Source: Pyropia yezoensis
Taxonomy: Eukaryota; Rhodophyta; Bangiophyceae; Bangiales; Bangiaceae
NCBI GenBank assembly: GCA_009829735.1
Contig: CM020619.1
Location: 9,600,375-9,664,374 of the forward strand
Direction of reading: 5' to 3'
Length of the DNA stretch: 64,000 nt
The position numbers and the translations under genes are program-made. The notes under the pieces are model-generated. The model ran no database searches, was not told the origin of the DNA, and saw nothing but the letters and a program-made list of their open reading frames with translations. Below are positions 49,627 through 61,491 of the stretch, in pieces. Within the stretch, counting starts at the first letter, position 1. Every line of letters starts with the position of its first letter.

Positions 49627-50584
49627 GCCTAGTTAAGAGGGCGTTTTCTGTGCAGCCTGGGTTTCCCAGGCTCCCTCGTCTCCTCCTTGGCCGACGAAGA
49701 TCAATTCGATTGCTCTGAGAGGCAATTCTGTCACCGCATTGGCTCAAGAGCGAGGCGTCAGGTCTTTTTCTTCTTTTGAGCCACAGGAAGTTGAAGAATA
49801 TACACGTGTTCACCTGCACCCGTTGTCGCGGCCATGTGGGGCAGGTGAGAATAGAAAATATTAGAAAAGAATGCACAGTGGAGAGTCAACCGTTCCTCGA
49901 AGAACGGCTGCCGGAACGAAACACGACACCTTGGTGAAGTGCCACCCACCCCACCTCATCCCCTCGCACAGCGCACAAAGGCCACCACCCTCGCCCGGCG
50001 CACCCCCCAGAGGCTCACTACCCGCCACACTCGGGGTTGGCGAGGTCAAACAGGGGTGGGCCCGGCGCAGGGGGCGTCTTTTCACGTCTCGGGGAAGGTG
50101 CAGTCCCCCCATGACTGTGACTTTACCACTTGTGGCGGATGTACTGTCCTCTGCATCTCGGTGGCTTTTCGACCCTCGTAATATACCTGCAGACGCTTCC
50201 CCGGGGCACCTCAGAGATGTCTGAAAATGCCCGGGGTAATAGCGACAGGAATGGAGTAATTGATGGGGGAAGGGCTGTCACCTTCAGACTCCGGCGGGGG
50301 GGGGGTTGAAGGGGGAGGCGTCAAGGCGACGGGAGGGGGGGGAGGGGTGGAAATGTCGTGCAAGGGGTTGGGTAGATTCACTCGCGGGGACACACTCATG
50401 CACAAGATCCGGGTGGCCGCGTCACAGGGGCTGCGCCCGACCGTCCCTCACGGCCTCTGCGGCGTGGGGTGAAAATTGGGGTCATTAAAAACCCCCAATT
50501 TTCTTCTCAGCCACTCACAGGGCTGCACGTTTCTTTGAAAAGGCTAGTGTAAAGAAACCCAGGCTGCACACCTTAACTAGGCGT
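49627..50584 (+). mobile_element. Non-autonomous TIR element M2, copy b
   Basis: Left end GCCTAGTTAAG..TGTGCAGCCTGGGTTTC; right end GAAACCCAGGCTGCACA.CTTAACTAGGC. Allowing for a 10-base insert in the left arm, the inverted repeats match over about 28 bases. The interior is collinear with 12219-13063. It sits 37 bases outside the YR element. No transposase is encoded. Confidence 0.8.
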
Positions 50585-50739
50585 GGCCGACGCCCTGCAC
50601 GCCCCTCCAGAGCTGTCGCCGATGCATCACGATACCCCCCCCCTTCCCCCTACACCCCCGGAACTCCCCCCCCTATTGCACAGCGATGGACTACTCGGCA
50701 ATGGAGGCCATGATGGTGCGCCATGATGGAGAAAAAGAA

Positions 50740-51215
50740 GAACGTCAGCGCACCTATCCTACTATCTGTCCTGGCCAGCCAAAACCATGTCAGCCGTCTC
50801 GTCAACGGCCTCTACATCGCCCTCCACAGCAAACCACTCCTCAACGGCGCGCCCAAACTCTCCTACGGACAGCCCCTCAGTCACCCCGCATGCTGTTATT
50901 GACCAACAGGGCTAATACCTCTGACACGTCGGTGTGGACGTTGTCCGCCAGGGGTGCAACCCCGTGGAGTTGGCGCCGTACCTCAGCGACCGCCTCGTTG
51001 GGCAGCACGTCTGCCGTGAGCCAACAGTTGGCAATCTGCACCGGGGTCACCTTGTCCCACTCCTCCCGAATAATGCGATCTGCATCCAGCAGGTGCGCCT
51101 GCCCCCCTTGGTCCAATCCCCCGCCCCGTGGCACGCAAGGAGGCGCAGGAACAAGAACTGGTGCAGGTGTTCAAGAGACATGCGTCGAATGACAGTTGGG
51201 GTGGTCGCGTCACAC
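50740..51215 (-). pseudogene. Fossil of a Tigger/pogo-like (DDE_1) transposase
   Basis: Minus-strand reading of 50877-51134 gives HLLDADRIIREEWDKVTPVQ and IANCWLTADVLPNEAVAEV, matching the C-terminal part of the DDE_1 family, where a Trp/Asn-Cys-Trp-x-x-A motif follows the catalytic core. Below 50880 another frame continues with EGLSVGEFGRAVEEWFAVEG, so a frameshift lies between. The catalytic core upstream is missing or unreadable. This is an old, inactive insertion. Confidence 0.6.
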
Positions 51216-51266
51216 CTGCGGAAGTACTCTACTGTAATACCAGTCCACGGTATTTATCAGCGAGAT

Positions 51267-51305
51267 CGGCTCGTTTGTATGACCCGGGGTCATACAAACG
51301 AGCCG
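51267..51305. repeat. 39-bp palindrome (19-bp perfect arms)
   Basis: CGGCTCGTTTGTATGACCC and its exact reverse complement flank a single G. There is no gene within 100 bases on either side except the transposase fossil. Confidence 0.95.
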
Positions 51306-51309
51306 CTTA

Positions 51310-52743
51310 TAATCGAATATGCACTGTCCTGGTATCGAGCACTACGATAACGTGGGCCTAGCAAGTGCGCTGCCGCCTGCGCCCATGGCTGCTGAGATGG
51401 CCACACTGGGCCCCCCCATGTCCTGATACTTAATTATCCCCTTACATAAGTCTTTTGTCTTGTATAATTATTCTCTCGTTCTAATGTAAGCAGATGTGTC
51501 AAATATTCTTACACTGGAGAATGTTCGTCAGTTTCACTGCACTTGGAAAAAAATGAGCTCGTTAGCTTGCTATTGAAGAGCCCGATCCAGTGGTGGTGCT
51601 AACTCAGAAAAAAATCCAAAAGTAATGAGAACTCTATCGTCATCCGCCACACATGCAGTTGAGGTCCAGACCACGTGACCATCGTCACACTTGAGTGGTG
51701 ATGTGGGGTCTATTTCTTGACTCGGACCCGCCAAAACTATTTAGCGAAGGTCTAATACGCACCGAATATGGTACCTTGCATGAAAAGGGTCATCCAGTGA
51801 TCTCCTCGGGCGTGGCACCGTGCCGTCGCCCTGAACGGCCATGGCAAGGTCACCCCCCTTGATAGCAGGGTTATGTATTGCTGTTTTCCCAGTTTTGTCC
51901 GATCTGGTTGAAGTCAAGACTGGGTCCGGGTGAACTGCCCATTGGTGGATGGGCTGTTGCCGGCTGAATGGATGGCTGTGAGGTTGTCTCCCAGTCTTGA
52001 TCTTGATCGTGACTTTGACCGCATCGGACAACTTTTGGGAAAACAGCAATACGATGTTCAACCAAGTATCAATCTGAGGAAGCCTTGACTTCAACGCAAA
52101 TTCAAGCGTGTAGATAAACGCTAGATATCTACCAGAAAGATGGAAACATACCTCTCTTTGTTCTTGGAAGTCCATCATCGTTTCGACATTGGGAAAACAA
52201 TTTCGCCTGGGGCTGGTTTCGGCGGTACCCCCTCTCTGCGCTGCCCCCACTCTTCGATTGGTCGGGAGTCCAAGCTCCCTCCCCCTATTCACCGTCCCCG
52301 CCAGTGAGCCGAGAAAATAGCAGCCTTGACTGAGGGGGAATATCCAGTCAAGGGGGGTTTACTGCGCTGCAGGGGGTTGACTGGGGGGGGTTGGGGCGGT
52401 TTGGGCGCCCTTAATTTTATTTCAAATACAACGCACACTTGTTTGTATTGTTCCATGGCATGGAGTTCGGTCGTTAAAATCCGGTGCATATTCTGGATTT
52501 CAAGGTGCGAATATGATATTTATGGTTTGAAGCGTGGTTCTGTCGCGGGATCGGTTGGGATCCTCGCGCCATCGCTGGCGACGGTCGGTCCGCGTGCAGC
52601 AATGACGTCGGAGAAGCCCCCAGAGAATCGCTCCCTGTTCCTGATCAGCTTTCGTGCGGGACCAGCGCGAACGTTGATGGGCGGTGCTGCCGTTTGCGGT
52701 CTCCTGCAGTGGCCGATTGGGCGCTAGTCGCTCCGAAGCGTGA
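51310..52743. other. AT-richer intergenic region
   Basis: Composition drops to near-balanced, with TA-rich stretches near 51420-51500. A frame at 51741-52292 (-) is open but spans the hairpin described separately and has no family signature. No gene is called. Confidence 0.5.
51876..52051. repeat. Foldback repeat
   Basis: TATTGCTGTTTTCCCA..TGTCCGAT at the left pairs with ATCGGACA..TGGGAAAACAGCAATA at the right, with GTCAAGACTGG / CCAGTCTTGA as an inner pair. A small foldback element is the simplest reading. Confidence 0.75.
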
Positions 52744-54082
52744 GTGCGTGTGCGGCGGCCCCATCTTTCCCCCCCCTTCTATGACCCAGTCCGGGGTGAG
52801 CAGAATGCTACTGTACATATAAGCTGTCCGCTTCCTTCCTGTCGCAAGCGCGCCCCGCTCGACACCGGCCCCCGTACAGAGTGCCTCGGGCTCCACGTGC
52901 ACGAGCGCGTGGCAGCGTCCTTGAGGCCTTCCAGATGTGAGGCTGTGGGACAGGGGATGTTTGAGGCCCGGCAGCTGTTCGTGCAACCGCACAGCGCTAG
53001 GGCAGTGTGCGATACACCTGGCATGATTGGGCCCGTTGTCCTGATTGCCGAGACGGCGGCCACGCTCTGCGCAGCGGACCGTGCAACGTTGACTCACTCG
53101 ATTTGGTGTATACGAGTTACAGTGGTGCTGGCGGGCCTAAGGCGGTGTGTGGTCAGCACGTGAAAGCCACTCGCGCGTGTTCGGGGCTCCCAGGTGCCCC
53201 GTGCGACGTGCCAGAGGCGCGCGTCGCATGTAGCCGGCCCGCGGCGCTGAAGTCGTGGCGCGCCACGACCGCCGCACCGATCGCAGGGTCCAACCCGCCT
53301 GCGGGGCCGCCTGTAAGCGCTACCTGCGACGCGCTTGTGGCAGGCGTCGGCTGCTGACGGCGGGCCACGTCCACGACGCGGGTCCGCCGGCGCCCGCTGC
53401 CCCGCTCTCGCGGCGCCAGCGCGTGAGAGGCGACGGCGATCGGCTTTCCCACGCCTATGTCCCGGCACGGGCTGTTGGTCGTCGCCCCCGCCCGCGTGCC
53501 CGCCGCCAGGATCGCTTCATGCCGGCGGCGGCGTCGCGGCCGGTGTGCGTGAGGGCGGGTGCTGCCCCCGGCGTGCCTGAGCCTGTGGTGTTGTGCGTGC
53601 GCCTGTGGTGGCGTGCTGGCGCCGGCGGTGGGTGGTTGCCGCCACCGGTGTGCCCGCCGCCAACATCTTTTGGTGCCGGCCGCGGCGCCGCCACAACCGC
53701 GGGTGTGGGCGGGTGCTGCCGCCGGCGCTTCCTGTGCACGAGTCGGCTGCTGGCGGCGATCGTGACGCGCCGGCGGCAAGGGCCGTCCGTTGGCGGCGGC
53801 GGCGCGGCGTCCAGCGCGGGTGTGGCTGGCTGCTGCCCCCTGTGCGTCTGCGCCTGTGCTGCTGTGCGTGCGCCTGTGGTGTTGTGCGTGCGCCTGTGGT
53901 GGCGTGCTGGCGCCGGCGGAGGGTGGTGGCTACCGCCGGCGTGCTCGCCGCGAGGAATGTCCATTGAAGGCGGCGGCAGCACTGTTGGCGCTTGCGGTGG
54001 GCGTGGCCCGTCGTGGCCGCTGCCTCCTCGATGCGCCCGCTTCTACTGTTGAGGCTTCTTTCGACTGGAGCTGAGGTCCATC
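52744..54082. other. Minisatellite-rich stretch upstream of the KDZ gene
   Basis: From about 53520 to 54050 a unit built on GCGCCTGTGGTGTTGTGCGTG..GTGGCGTGCTGGCGCC recurs at 53580 and 53870, with GCCGGCGG variants between. Open frames on both strands come from the repeats. The part at 52744-53160 is of normal complexity but no gene is recognised. Confidence 0.5.
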
Positions 54083-57000
54083 TTGCGGCAATCGGAGTCC
54101 GGCGGGCCGGTGAAGGCGAGAATTTTGAGTAACGGACGGCCTCGGTGCTTGGCGATGGATGTTCCACCCATCATTGTTGCAGGGAAGCCGGCAATGCTTC
54201 CTGAAGCTGCTCCTGGCGGCGAAGACGTGTCTGCACAACCTCGGTTTGGGACGACGAGAGCGCAGAGGCGACTGCTTCTGGCCCCCTCTTTGTTGCGGCC
54301 CACCCCGTCGGCGTGCATGTCCATAACCTTTCCGCTGGCAGGCCGAGTCCCAGCTGCGATCCGTCATGCACCTCGCTTGTCCCCTTCACGTATGCTGGTG
54401 CGCCCAAGGCCGTTGCCGGATTTAACGGCGTACTCCATCAGGCGATCTCGGTATGAGGACGCGGGCCCTGGTATGGACCACCTTGGTGATGAAGGCGATG
54501 CGAGAGGTACGCAAAAGCACACCGGAGGCCCCGAGGGCAAGGGAGGACGGCCAATTGGGTCTCGGCGCTTCACTCGCGAGACGCTTTCTACTGGGTGTCG
54601 CAGGGCGATGGCCATGGCGCTGCGGCAATATAAGGCGGAGCGATTCTCGCAGAAGCTTATGGTACAGGCGACCCACAAGTTGAGCGCGGAGGCGCTGTCC
54701 GACCAGCTGTCTGCCATGTCCGCCGCTTCTTATCGCGGGGAGGTGTGGCCCCTGAGGCACATCTTTGGGTTCTTCTCCAAGTGTGTTGGTGGCTTGTCGA
54801 GAGTTGCTGGGGAGCAGGACGTGTCGTGCACGTGGGTAGGAAGGAACGGCTTTGTTAACTGCAGCTGCCAGGGCCGGACGCGGCTACTCAGTGTCATGCG
54901 AAGGCCCGAAGGTGAGGCTACGGACATCAACTGCACGCACGGTCTGGCGATGCTGAAGAGCCTCCGAAAGTTTGCTCGTGTTCTCGTCGTTGACTTGCGG
55001 GCTTTACGGTCCACGCTCGGCCACTTGCACACTCGGTGTAGCTCGCGGCTGCCCAGCGCGTTGGACGGCGATGGAGTGGATGACGGTGACTGTGAGCGGT
55101 TTGTCGTCGGACAGTCGGTGTTTGGCATCGCTGTAACTGGGCACGGGGACGGGGTCGTGGCCGCACCAGTTCGCTTTACGCGGCTCACGACGACGTGCAT
55201 GCTATGTGACACGGCCAGAACGGCGGCGTGCGCGCACGTGTCATTCACGCGCCACTTCAAGCGCACGGCGGATGCCAGGGACCAAAGTGGGGCGGCGAAG
55301 CAGGGCAAGCAGGCAGACACGGAGCAGAAGGCCCCAGCTGACAGGACGGCGTCGACTACCGACGACGCGCCGACTGGCCGGGAGGGCACAGCGTACAGCG
55401 AAGCCGACGTGGTCCAGTCCGTGTCACAGAAGCCGATCGGGCTGTTCAACTGCCACCGGTCGACAGTGACTGACGCCGGAATCGGAGAGCTCGTCTCAAA
55501 GGGCGGCACTTACAGAATTTCGGCACCAGCGTGTTGCAGGAGGTGTAGCACTCCGCGGGGCGCGGCGCCCGACATTGGCTCTACGGGCGTCATCCTCTGC
55601 AGTGCTGGCCCCTGTCCCATGCGCCTCGAAGCGTATCCCTGCCCGTCGACGAAGTGCAGTGAGTGGGTCAGCGCCGACGGCGGTGAGCAGGGCGTTGTCA
55701 TCTACACGGCCTGTACGGCGGCGACGTCGGTGCTGATGCGGCAGTGGGCTTTTGCTCTGGTGCTCGACGGCACGACTTACGCTTCCTCATACGAGACATG
55801 GCGGCAGTCGTACCTGGATCGGGGCGATGCGGGCAAGGCGTCCGCCTGCCACATCCGCGCCAAGCAGACGATCAACAAGGTGTTCAACGCCGCGGTTCGT
55901 TTGATGACGGACAACTCTCCCCAGTGGGCGTTCACGTGCGGAACATGTCAGGACGAGGACGGCCGCTTCCGGGTGGTGACGGCAGATGGGATTTGGCTCG
56001 GCTTCTTGCGGCGGCTGGCGCCCAAGCCGTTTTCTAATCCGTGCCAGCCGTGTGTATCAGCTTCGGAGCGCGTGCGTGCAGGAAGACTTTGCGGGTCGGA
56101 GGCAGTGAGACGCTTCATACGGCTCTCACTCAAGCAGCCAGGAAGAGCGATTGTCATCAACACGGGCCAGCTCCCCAGCGCGGAAAGAGCTCTGTTCTTC
56201 TTGTGCCCCGCCGCTCTACCGGCTGACCGGGTCCCTGCCTGTGAAGAGTTTGAGAAGAGCAAGCTGGAGAGCCTGTATGCGCTTCTGGACAGCGTGTGGG
56301 AGCTAAAACGGTCAGCGATTGAGCTCGCCCGCGGCATCGTCAAGCGCATCCGCCACGTGCTCACGAACGAGATTGCCAACTCCCGTCCTGCCCATCGCGT
56401 CGCCTCTGATGTTGCCACGGCCGCTCACATCCGAGAATGGCTCGACACCGCGGTTGCTGCTGCTGTGGACACTGGACTCGACGACGGACTCGGGAATGAG
56501 GTCTCAGACGGGGGGTCGTCGTCCGGACACGACACGCCGCCGCCCCGACCTCGGCGGGTGGCCCGGCCGGCACCGCATCGCCGACGAGGAAGACATCGCG
56601 GTGAAGCCGGAGGAGCTCAGCGTCCTGGAGGTCTACCAGCAGCTGCTGTGCGCGCGGGACGAGAGGCAGCAGCTGCACGGCGGCACCACGAGAACGTTAC
56701 TGTTGCTGAGCCATCTGACCCCCGCTGCCTGCGACCCGCCATTACGGGTCTGGGCGCAGATCAGTACAATCCCATTACGTCTTTTTGCGTGGCGCTCGCG
56801 ACGGACGCTATTGTCAACGCCTTTGAACCGCGACATGTAGCCGTTCTGGAGAGCGCCGCGGGCGACTTAGAGGCACCTGATGCAGGTAGTCGTGTGGATA
56901 TGCTGCTAGGGGCTGCATGCAATCCCAAGGCCCGCACTCAACCTGGTCTTGTCTGCAACGCCCCCCGGAGTGATTCTGACATCCTGGCGGCGTCAAAAGC

Positions 57001-58010
57001 GCGCGTTAGGTACGAGTTGAGGCTGCTGATGGCCTGCCTCGTGTCCATGCGGTTCAATGAGCCTACGTTTGAGCGCCTGCGTCGCAAAGTAGTGGCTGCG
57101 TTGCGCTCTGTATGTGCCACGGTGACGGATTACCACCTCCCCCGTGAGGAAGAAGGTGGCGATCGGACGGCACTGGAGTTTGGGACGGACTGGCTGGACC
57201 CTTCGCTGTCACCCAGTGAGCTGCGCGAGCGCTTTCGTGCGCGGTTTCCTCACACCTCGGACGACGCGATGGTCACCGGGTGCTTCTTCTCGGGCTTGAG
57301 CCAGTGCCGCCCTGGGCCCTTTGCCGCTGGCGAGCAGCCGGAGCTGGGCATGTGCGCAAAGCACTACCAGGCGATTCGCAAGTTCTTCTCGCCCGGAACG
57401 TTCACTGTTTGCTGCGCATGCCCGCACCCAAAGCTCATTGGGTTCGTCGTCCTGGAGAAGCGGGAGGGGCCATACGCCCTGTTGAATGCCATCATCACCC
57501 GCTTCGCTCTTCTGCCGCACTTCATTCATTGTGTACGACTTTGGTTGCGGCGCGCTGCGCAGCGCTTTAGGCAAGCTCCCATTGTTCGTTGCCATTGTTG
57601 CCATCATCTCCGACCTCTTCCACATTGTCAACCACGTATGCAGCGATATTTTCAACCCGCGCTCGTACTCCCCTATGGATGGCAAGAACACGGTCGCTCA
57701 CCAGCAGAGGAACTCCCCTATTGCGGCAATGATGAAGACGCCAAGGGCGTGCGGCCAAGATGAGTACATGCGCATTATGAAGCTGCACACCATCGTCCAC
57801 AACGTGCATGCGCATGCACGCTCTACGTGCACGTACCCCCCCCCGGACGACTAGAACTTTCGAAAGTTCTACTTTTCTCGGCAGACGTGCGCATGCGGGT
57901 GTGGTCAAGCAGAGACGGAACCGCCGCTGCCGAGCCCCCCATCATCTGTACCGTCTACGCCAACGATATCAACGAGCGCATCGATAACATCGTCCAGTGA
58001 AGAGCAGTAG
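54083..58010 (+). pseudogene. KDZ-superfamily transposase with SWIM-like zinc finger
   Basis: A likely start is MDVPPIIVAGKP (54155). In order: a SWIM-like CxC..CxH finger (NCSCQGRTRL..NCTHGL, about 54855-54950); a CxxC/CxH cluster (CMLCDTARTAACAHVSF); a Cys cluster CCRRCSTPRG..CSAGPCPMR..CPSTKC; and CGTCQDEDGRFRVVTADGIW, typical of the CxC domains of KDZ proteins. The catalytic part is GTFTVCCACPHPKLIGFVVL, then after a frameshift near 57525 IVYDFGCGALRSAL, SDLFHIVNHVCSDIFNPRSY and NTVAHQQRNSPIAAMMKT. The acid expected in the last block is not obvious (H/Q instead of E). A TAG at 57852-57854 interrupts PPPDD/NFRKFYFSRQTCACGC, which stays open to 58010. A second, compensated frame change may lie at 56530-56690. 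DNA cut-and-paste transposase, inactive here. Confidence 0.7.
57852..57871. repeat. Perfect 20-bp palindrome containing the in-frame stop of the KDZ gene
   Basis: TAGAACTTTC and its reverse complement GAAAGTTCTA adjoin without a spacer. The first three bases are the in-frame TAG. Confidence 0.9.
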
Positions 58011-59905
58011 AAGATGATGGCAGTGCTCGCGGTGCGATCGCTAGTGCTAGACCAGGCGGGGACTCCAGCACGTTGGCTGAGCGAGAGTGCTCGCGTCGAA
58101 GTGTCTATGCTGCACCCGAGGAGTTCGGCCTTCGCACACTTGTGGCGGCGGAAAGCTGGGCGGCGACGCCGCGGCCGCAGCGGACCGTCGAACGGCCGCT
58201 GTGGCGGTCACGGCGTGCCGGCGGAGGGGACCCGCTTGACCGACCGGGGAAGCAGCGGCTTCAGGGAGACGAAGATCGGCGGGGGGGCCGAACTCACCAC
58301 GCGTGCGCCCCCACCCACCCCAGGTGGTGCCGGCGCCGCCCCACATGCTGACGCTGCGGCGTGGCGTGGGTCGCTAGCGGCGACGGCAACGGGTTGGCGG
58401 CGGACAGCCGCTTAAGGACATCGGCAGGCCGCGCGGCGGCGTGGGCGGCCGCGGCACCCAATGCGGAGTGCGCGGCTGGCCGGAGGGGCGGCTTCAAAGG
58501 TGGGGGCCTGCAGGACTGAAGGCTTGCTCTTTCTGGGGCGCCCCCTTTGCCTTGCGGCCGCCGCCCTTTCGAGCACTGACGCCGCGACGCTGCGCGTCGC
58601 CGATGGGACAATGGTATCAGCGGCCCGGACTTGCAGTGGCGAGGGGCAGCGTGCGGCCATGCGGGGACTGCCACAGACGCGCTGATGGCAGCGGGCGGTG
58701 CAGCAGGCGGCAGGGGTGGGTGCGGGGGTGACGGAGGAGCGGATGCGGGAAAGTGGGCGAGTTGGGGTGCGCGACTGCTAGCTGTTGCCCCCCCTGCCAC
58801 CACCGGAGTTGCCGTGGGCGCCTTCCTCGTGCCACCACTGCCAGAGGCGCAGTGCTCGATGCGGTTGTCGCTGCGGTTTAGTGCGGCACGGGCGTGGACC
58901 TCTGGAGCCCATGGCGACGAGGCGCGTACGGTGGTCCGCAATGAGGCGGCGGCCGACGTCTGTTGGAGATTCAGGGGAGGGACTGACGGGCGCGGGTTGT
59001 CCCGCAAGGAGGGGAGATGCGAGGGGAGCCGCACGATGGGGGGCGGGCGATGGGTGAGCGGCGGTGAGGGGGCGAGGCTGCGTGACAAGTCGGGGAGGGC
59101 GTGAAGGACCGCGTGGCCCTTATATAACGGGGGGAACGGGCGGGAGGGGGCAGTTCATGAGAAAGTGGGCATCCTTTGTTCTCGCCGGTGTGTCTGGGTG
59201 CGCGGGTAAGAGGGACCAGGTGGGGAGCGGTCAAACCCCCTCCCTTGGTGCTCCAACAATGTCTGCGTCGAGCCGGCGATGGGGACCGCCGGGAGCGGGT
59301 CGGCTAACAGCCGCAGCGGCGACATAAGTGCGGCGCCGTGCGACACGCTGGAGTGCACGACCTTCTGCCCGGGGGGCGTTATGACGGCGGCGATGAGCAG
59401 CGCTGGTGGTGCGCGCGGAGCGAGTGCTGCCAGCTCCCGCGTACGCGCCCAGTAGCGTTGCCCGGACGAGCAGGGAAGCGGCAAGACATATACTCTGTCT
59501 ACGACGAGGGTAGCGGTGCAGGCGTGAGTTCAGGGGACCCAGGGGAAGCGTCAGGGGTCTAGCATCTCCCACGAGATCGATGTGCACCAACGTTGAAAGC
59601 CAGACTGCAATTAGAAACCATGAACGACAAGATTTTCGATGGTGTCGTGGAACCTGATTGATTGGTCCCCTTGCAATGTCAGCACAGTTGCGCAGCCTGT
59701 GGCCGGGCTTCTTGTGTCTCTGGTGTCCTCATTGGCCAGGTGACACTGAACCGGCCAGTCACATCCTCGCCCGAAGCCAGGACCCCGTCTGTCGAGAGTG
59801 TGTCTCTGCTGTGTATCCTCGATCTGCTCCGTCTGCTCTCTCCTGCCGCCGCCCCTTACCGACCCACTCCGTGCGTGCCATCTCGCCGTCGGTGGCCCGT
59901 TGCAG
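58011..59905. other. GC-rich spacer between KDZ gene and helicase
   Basis: Long open frames on both strands (for example 58294-59088, -) are Pro/Ala/Arg-rich without family signature. A TTATATAA box at 59120-59127 could serve either strand. A short upstream helicase exon ending CATTGGCCAG/GTGAC near 59740 is possible but unproven. Confidence 0.4.
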
Positions 59906-61387
59906 AGCCAGTTCGAACGGCGGTGGAGGTGTTCGTGAGGACATTCGACGACGGCCAGCGGCGTGCGTGGACTGCTTTCGTCGCCGGGTCCAACGTCGCT
60001 GTCGTGGGTCCGGCCGGCTGTGGCAAGTCTCGTGTCTTGCTTTCCTGCATCCAGGAAGCTCGGCAGCGCTACGGCACCGATGCAGTGCTCGTGATGGCGT
60101 GGACGTGGGCGGCAGCCGGTCAGATCGACGGGCAGTCTTACCACTCGCACCTTGGCATCTCGACCACCGACTGTTCCAAGAAGCACACGCTGGAGCTTCT
60201 TATGAAGAAGCCCCGCCTGAGGACCAGGCTGGAGCAGCCACGTGTTGTGGTCGTCGATGAGGCCCCGACTCTTCCTGGCAGACACTTCACGCAGCTGGAG
60301 TTTGTTTTGCGCAACTTATCTCCTGCCCATATGCAGGGCGAGCCGTGGGGCGGGCGCCAGGTCCTACGTACGTTTCGCCCTAATGCAGTGGTCGTGTGTC
60401 TCGGCGGCTATCCTGACAGGTACTGGTCCGTTTCGTGTTCTGTTGCTTTCCGTGGGGTGCCATTCTTACATCTCCATCCGCGTGCTATCATGTGGCCCTT
60501 CTCACGTGCCTTGATTGTCCCTGATTGCAGTTGCTGGCGATCCGCACCAGCTTGGGCCTGTTATGCAGGAAGAGAACAGCCGGGAAATCTTCATGTACGA
60601 AACCCCGACGTGGCGGCAGACGGTTAGCAGTGTATGGGGCACCGTCTTCCAGCTACCAGGGGTGCACCGCCATGCTGGAGAGCTAGTGCTCCTCCAAGTC
60701 CTGCATCGCATCCGCCTTGGCGAGCAGACGGACGCCGACATCATTTTGCTCAACGCGACATCGGCGGGGGTGTCGAATGCGGAGTGGGACCAGCGCACTC
60801 AGGTGAGGGCTACCAACGTCGCTGTTGACGCACTGCACGACGCACGAATGGCGCAGCTACCCGCCCCTGTGGTCGAGTTCCGCGCGACAGACACTGTGCT
60901 TGTCACGCATCCCGCGAGGCAGCGCTACGCGCTCAGCAAGCTCGACGGAATGGTCGCCGCGTCGAAGGAGTTCAAGGTCGGGGCGGTAGTCATTTCTACG
61001 CGCCGCGTTGAATCTGTCCCGCCTGGCAAGCAGGGCACAGTTACCAGTGTAGCTGCTGGTGTGTACGTTGAGTGTGATTTCGGTGGAGAGGTCGTGCGGG
61101 TGCAGCCCCAGGCTTTTGATGTGGTGGACAACTGTGGAGAGAAGCTGGCTTCGCGCACACAGATTCCCCTGGTTCTTGGTTGGGCGGTTACCATGCACAG
61201 GTGCCAGGGGATGACGTTGGACTCTCTCGCCATTGATTTCTCCAAGCAGATGTGGAGAAAGCAGGGCCTTGTATACTCGGGTCTGTCGCGTTGCTGCACT
61301 CTCCGCGGGCTTTTGGTGAGGGGGTTGCGGCACGAGCTGATTGTTGTCAGTGCCCGAGCCACGCGTTTTTATGCTTCTCTTCGTTGA
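59906..61387 (+). CDS. PIF1-like DNA helicase (at least two exons)
   Basis: The exon after the acceptor GTTGCAG encodes EVFVRTFDDGQRRAWTAFV and Walker A VGPAGCGKSRVL, then Walker B VVVVDEAPTLPG. An intron or frame break occurs between about 60405 and 60530 (GT at 60420, AG at 60529-60530; the phases do not fit exactly, so the boundary is unresolved). The second part starts AGDPHQLGPV (motif III), then QLPGVHRHAGELVLLQVLHR (motif IV region) and WAVTMHRCQGMTLDSLAIDF (motif V/VI), with YSGLSRC near the end and a stop at 61385-61387. All nucleotide-binding motifs are present. No Rep/HUH domain is visible beside it, so it is not shown to be a Helitron. The gene follows the KDZ transposase in the same orientation, 1.9 kb downstream. 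Confidence 0.7.
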
Positions 61388-61491
61388 GCTATCGCTTTTC
61401 TCTGTTCGTGTTACGACGTTCAAGAGAGCCTAGTAAAAGACAATGAACAATAGGTTCATTGCTCAATGTAAAGACGGTTCCAAAGCATTAC

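Noticed and set aside
51741..52292. 183-codon frame on the minus strand
   Set aside because: It includes the foldback repeat and has no family signature; chance in AT-richer DNA is more likely.
58294..59088. 264-codon frame on the minus strand with a TATA-like box upstream
   Set aside because: Pro/Ala/Arg/Ser-rich throughout, with a comparable frame on the other strand; the TTATATAA box is symmetric and not decisive.
59906..61387. Helitron identity for the helicase
   Set aside because: No HUH/Rep domain and no CTRR hairpin end were seen; only PIF1-type motifs are present.
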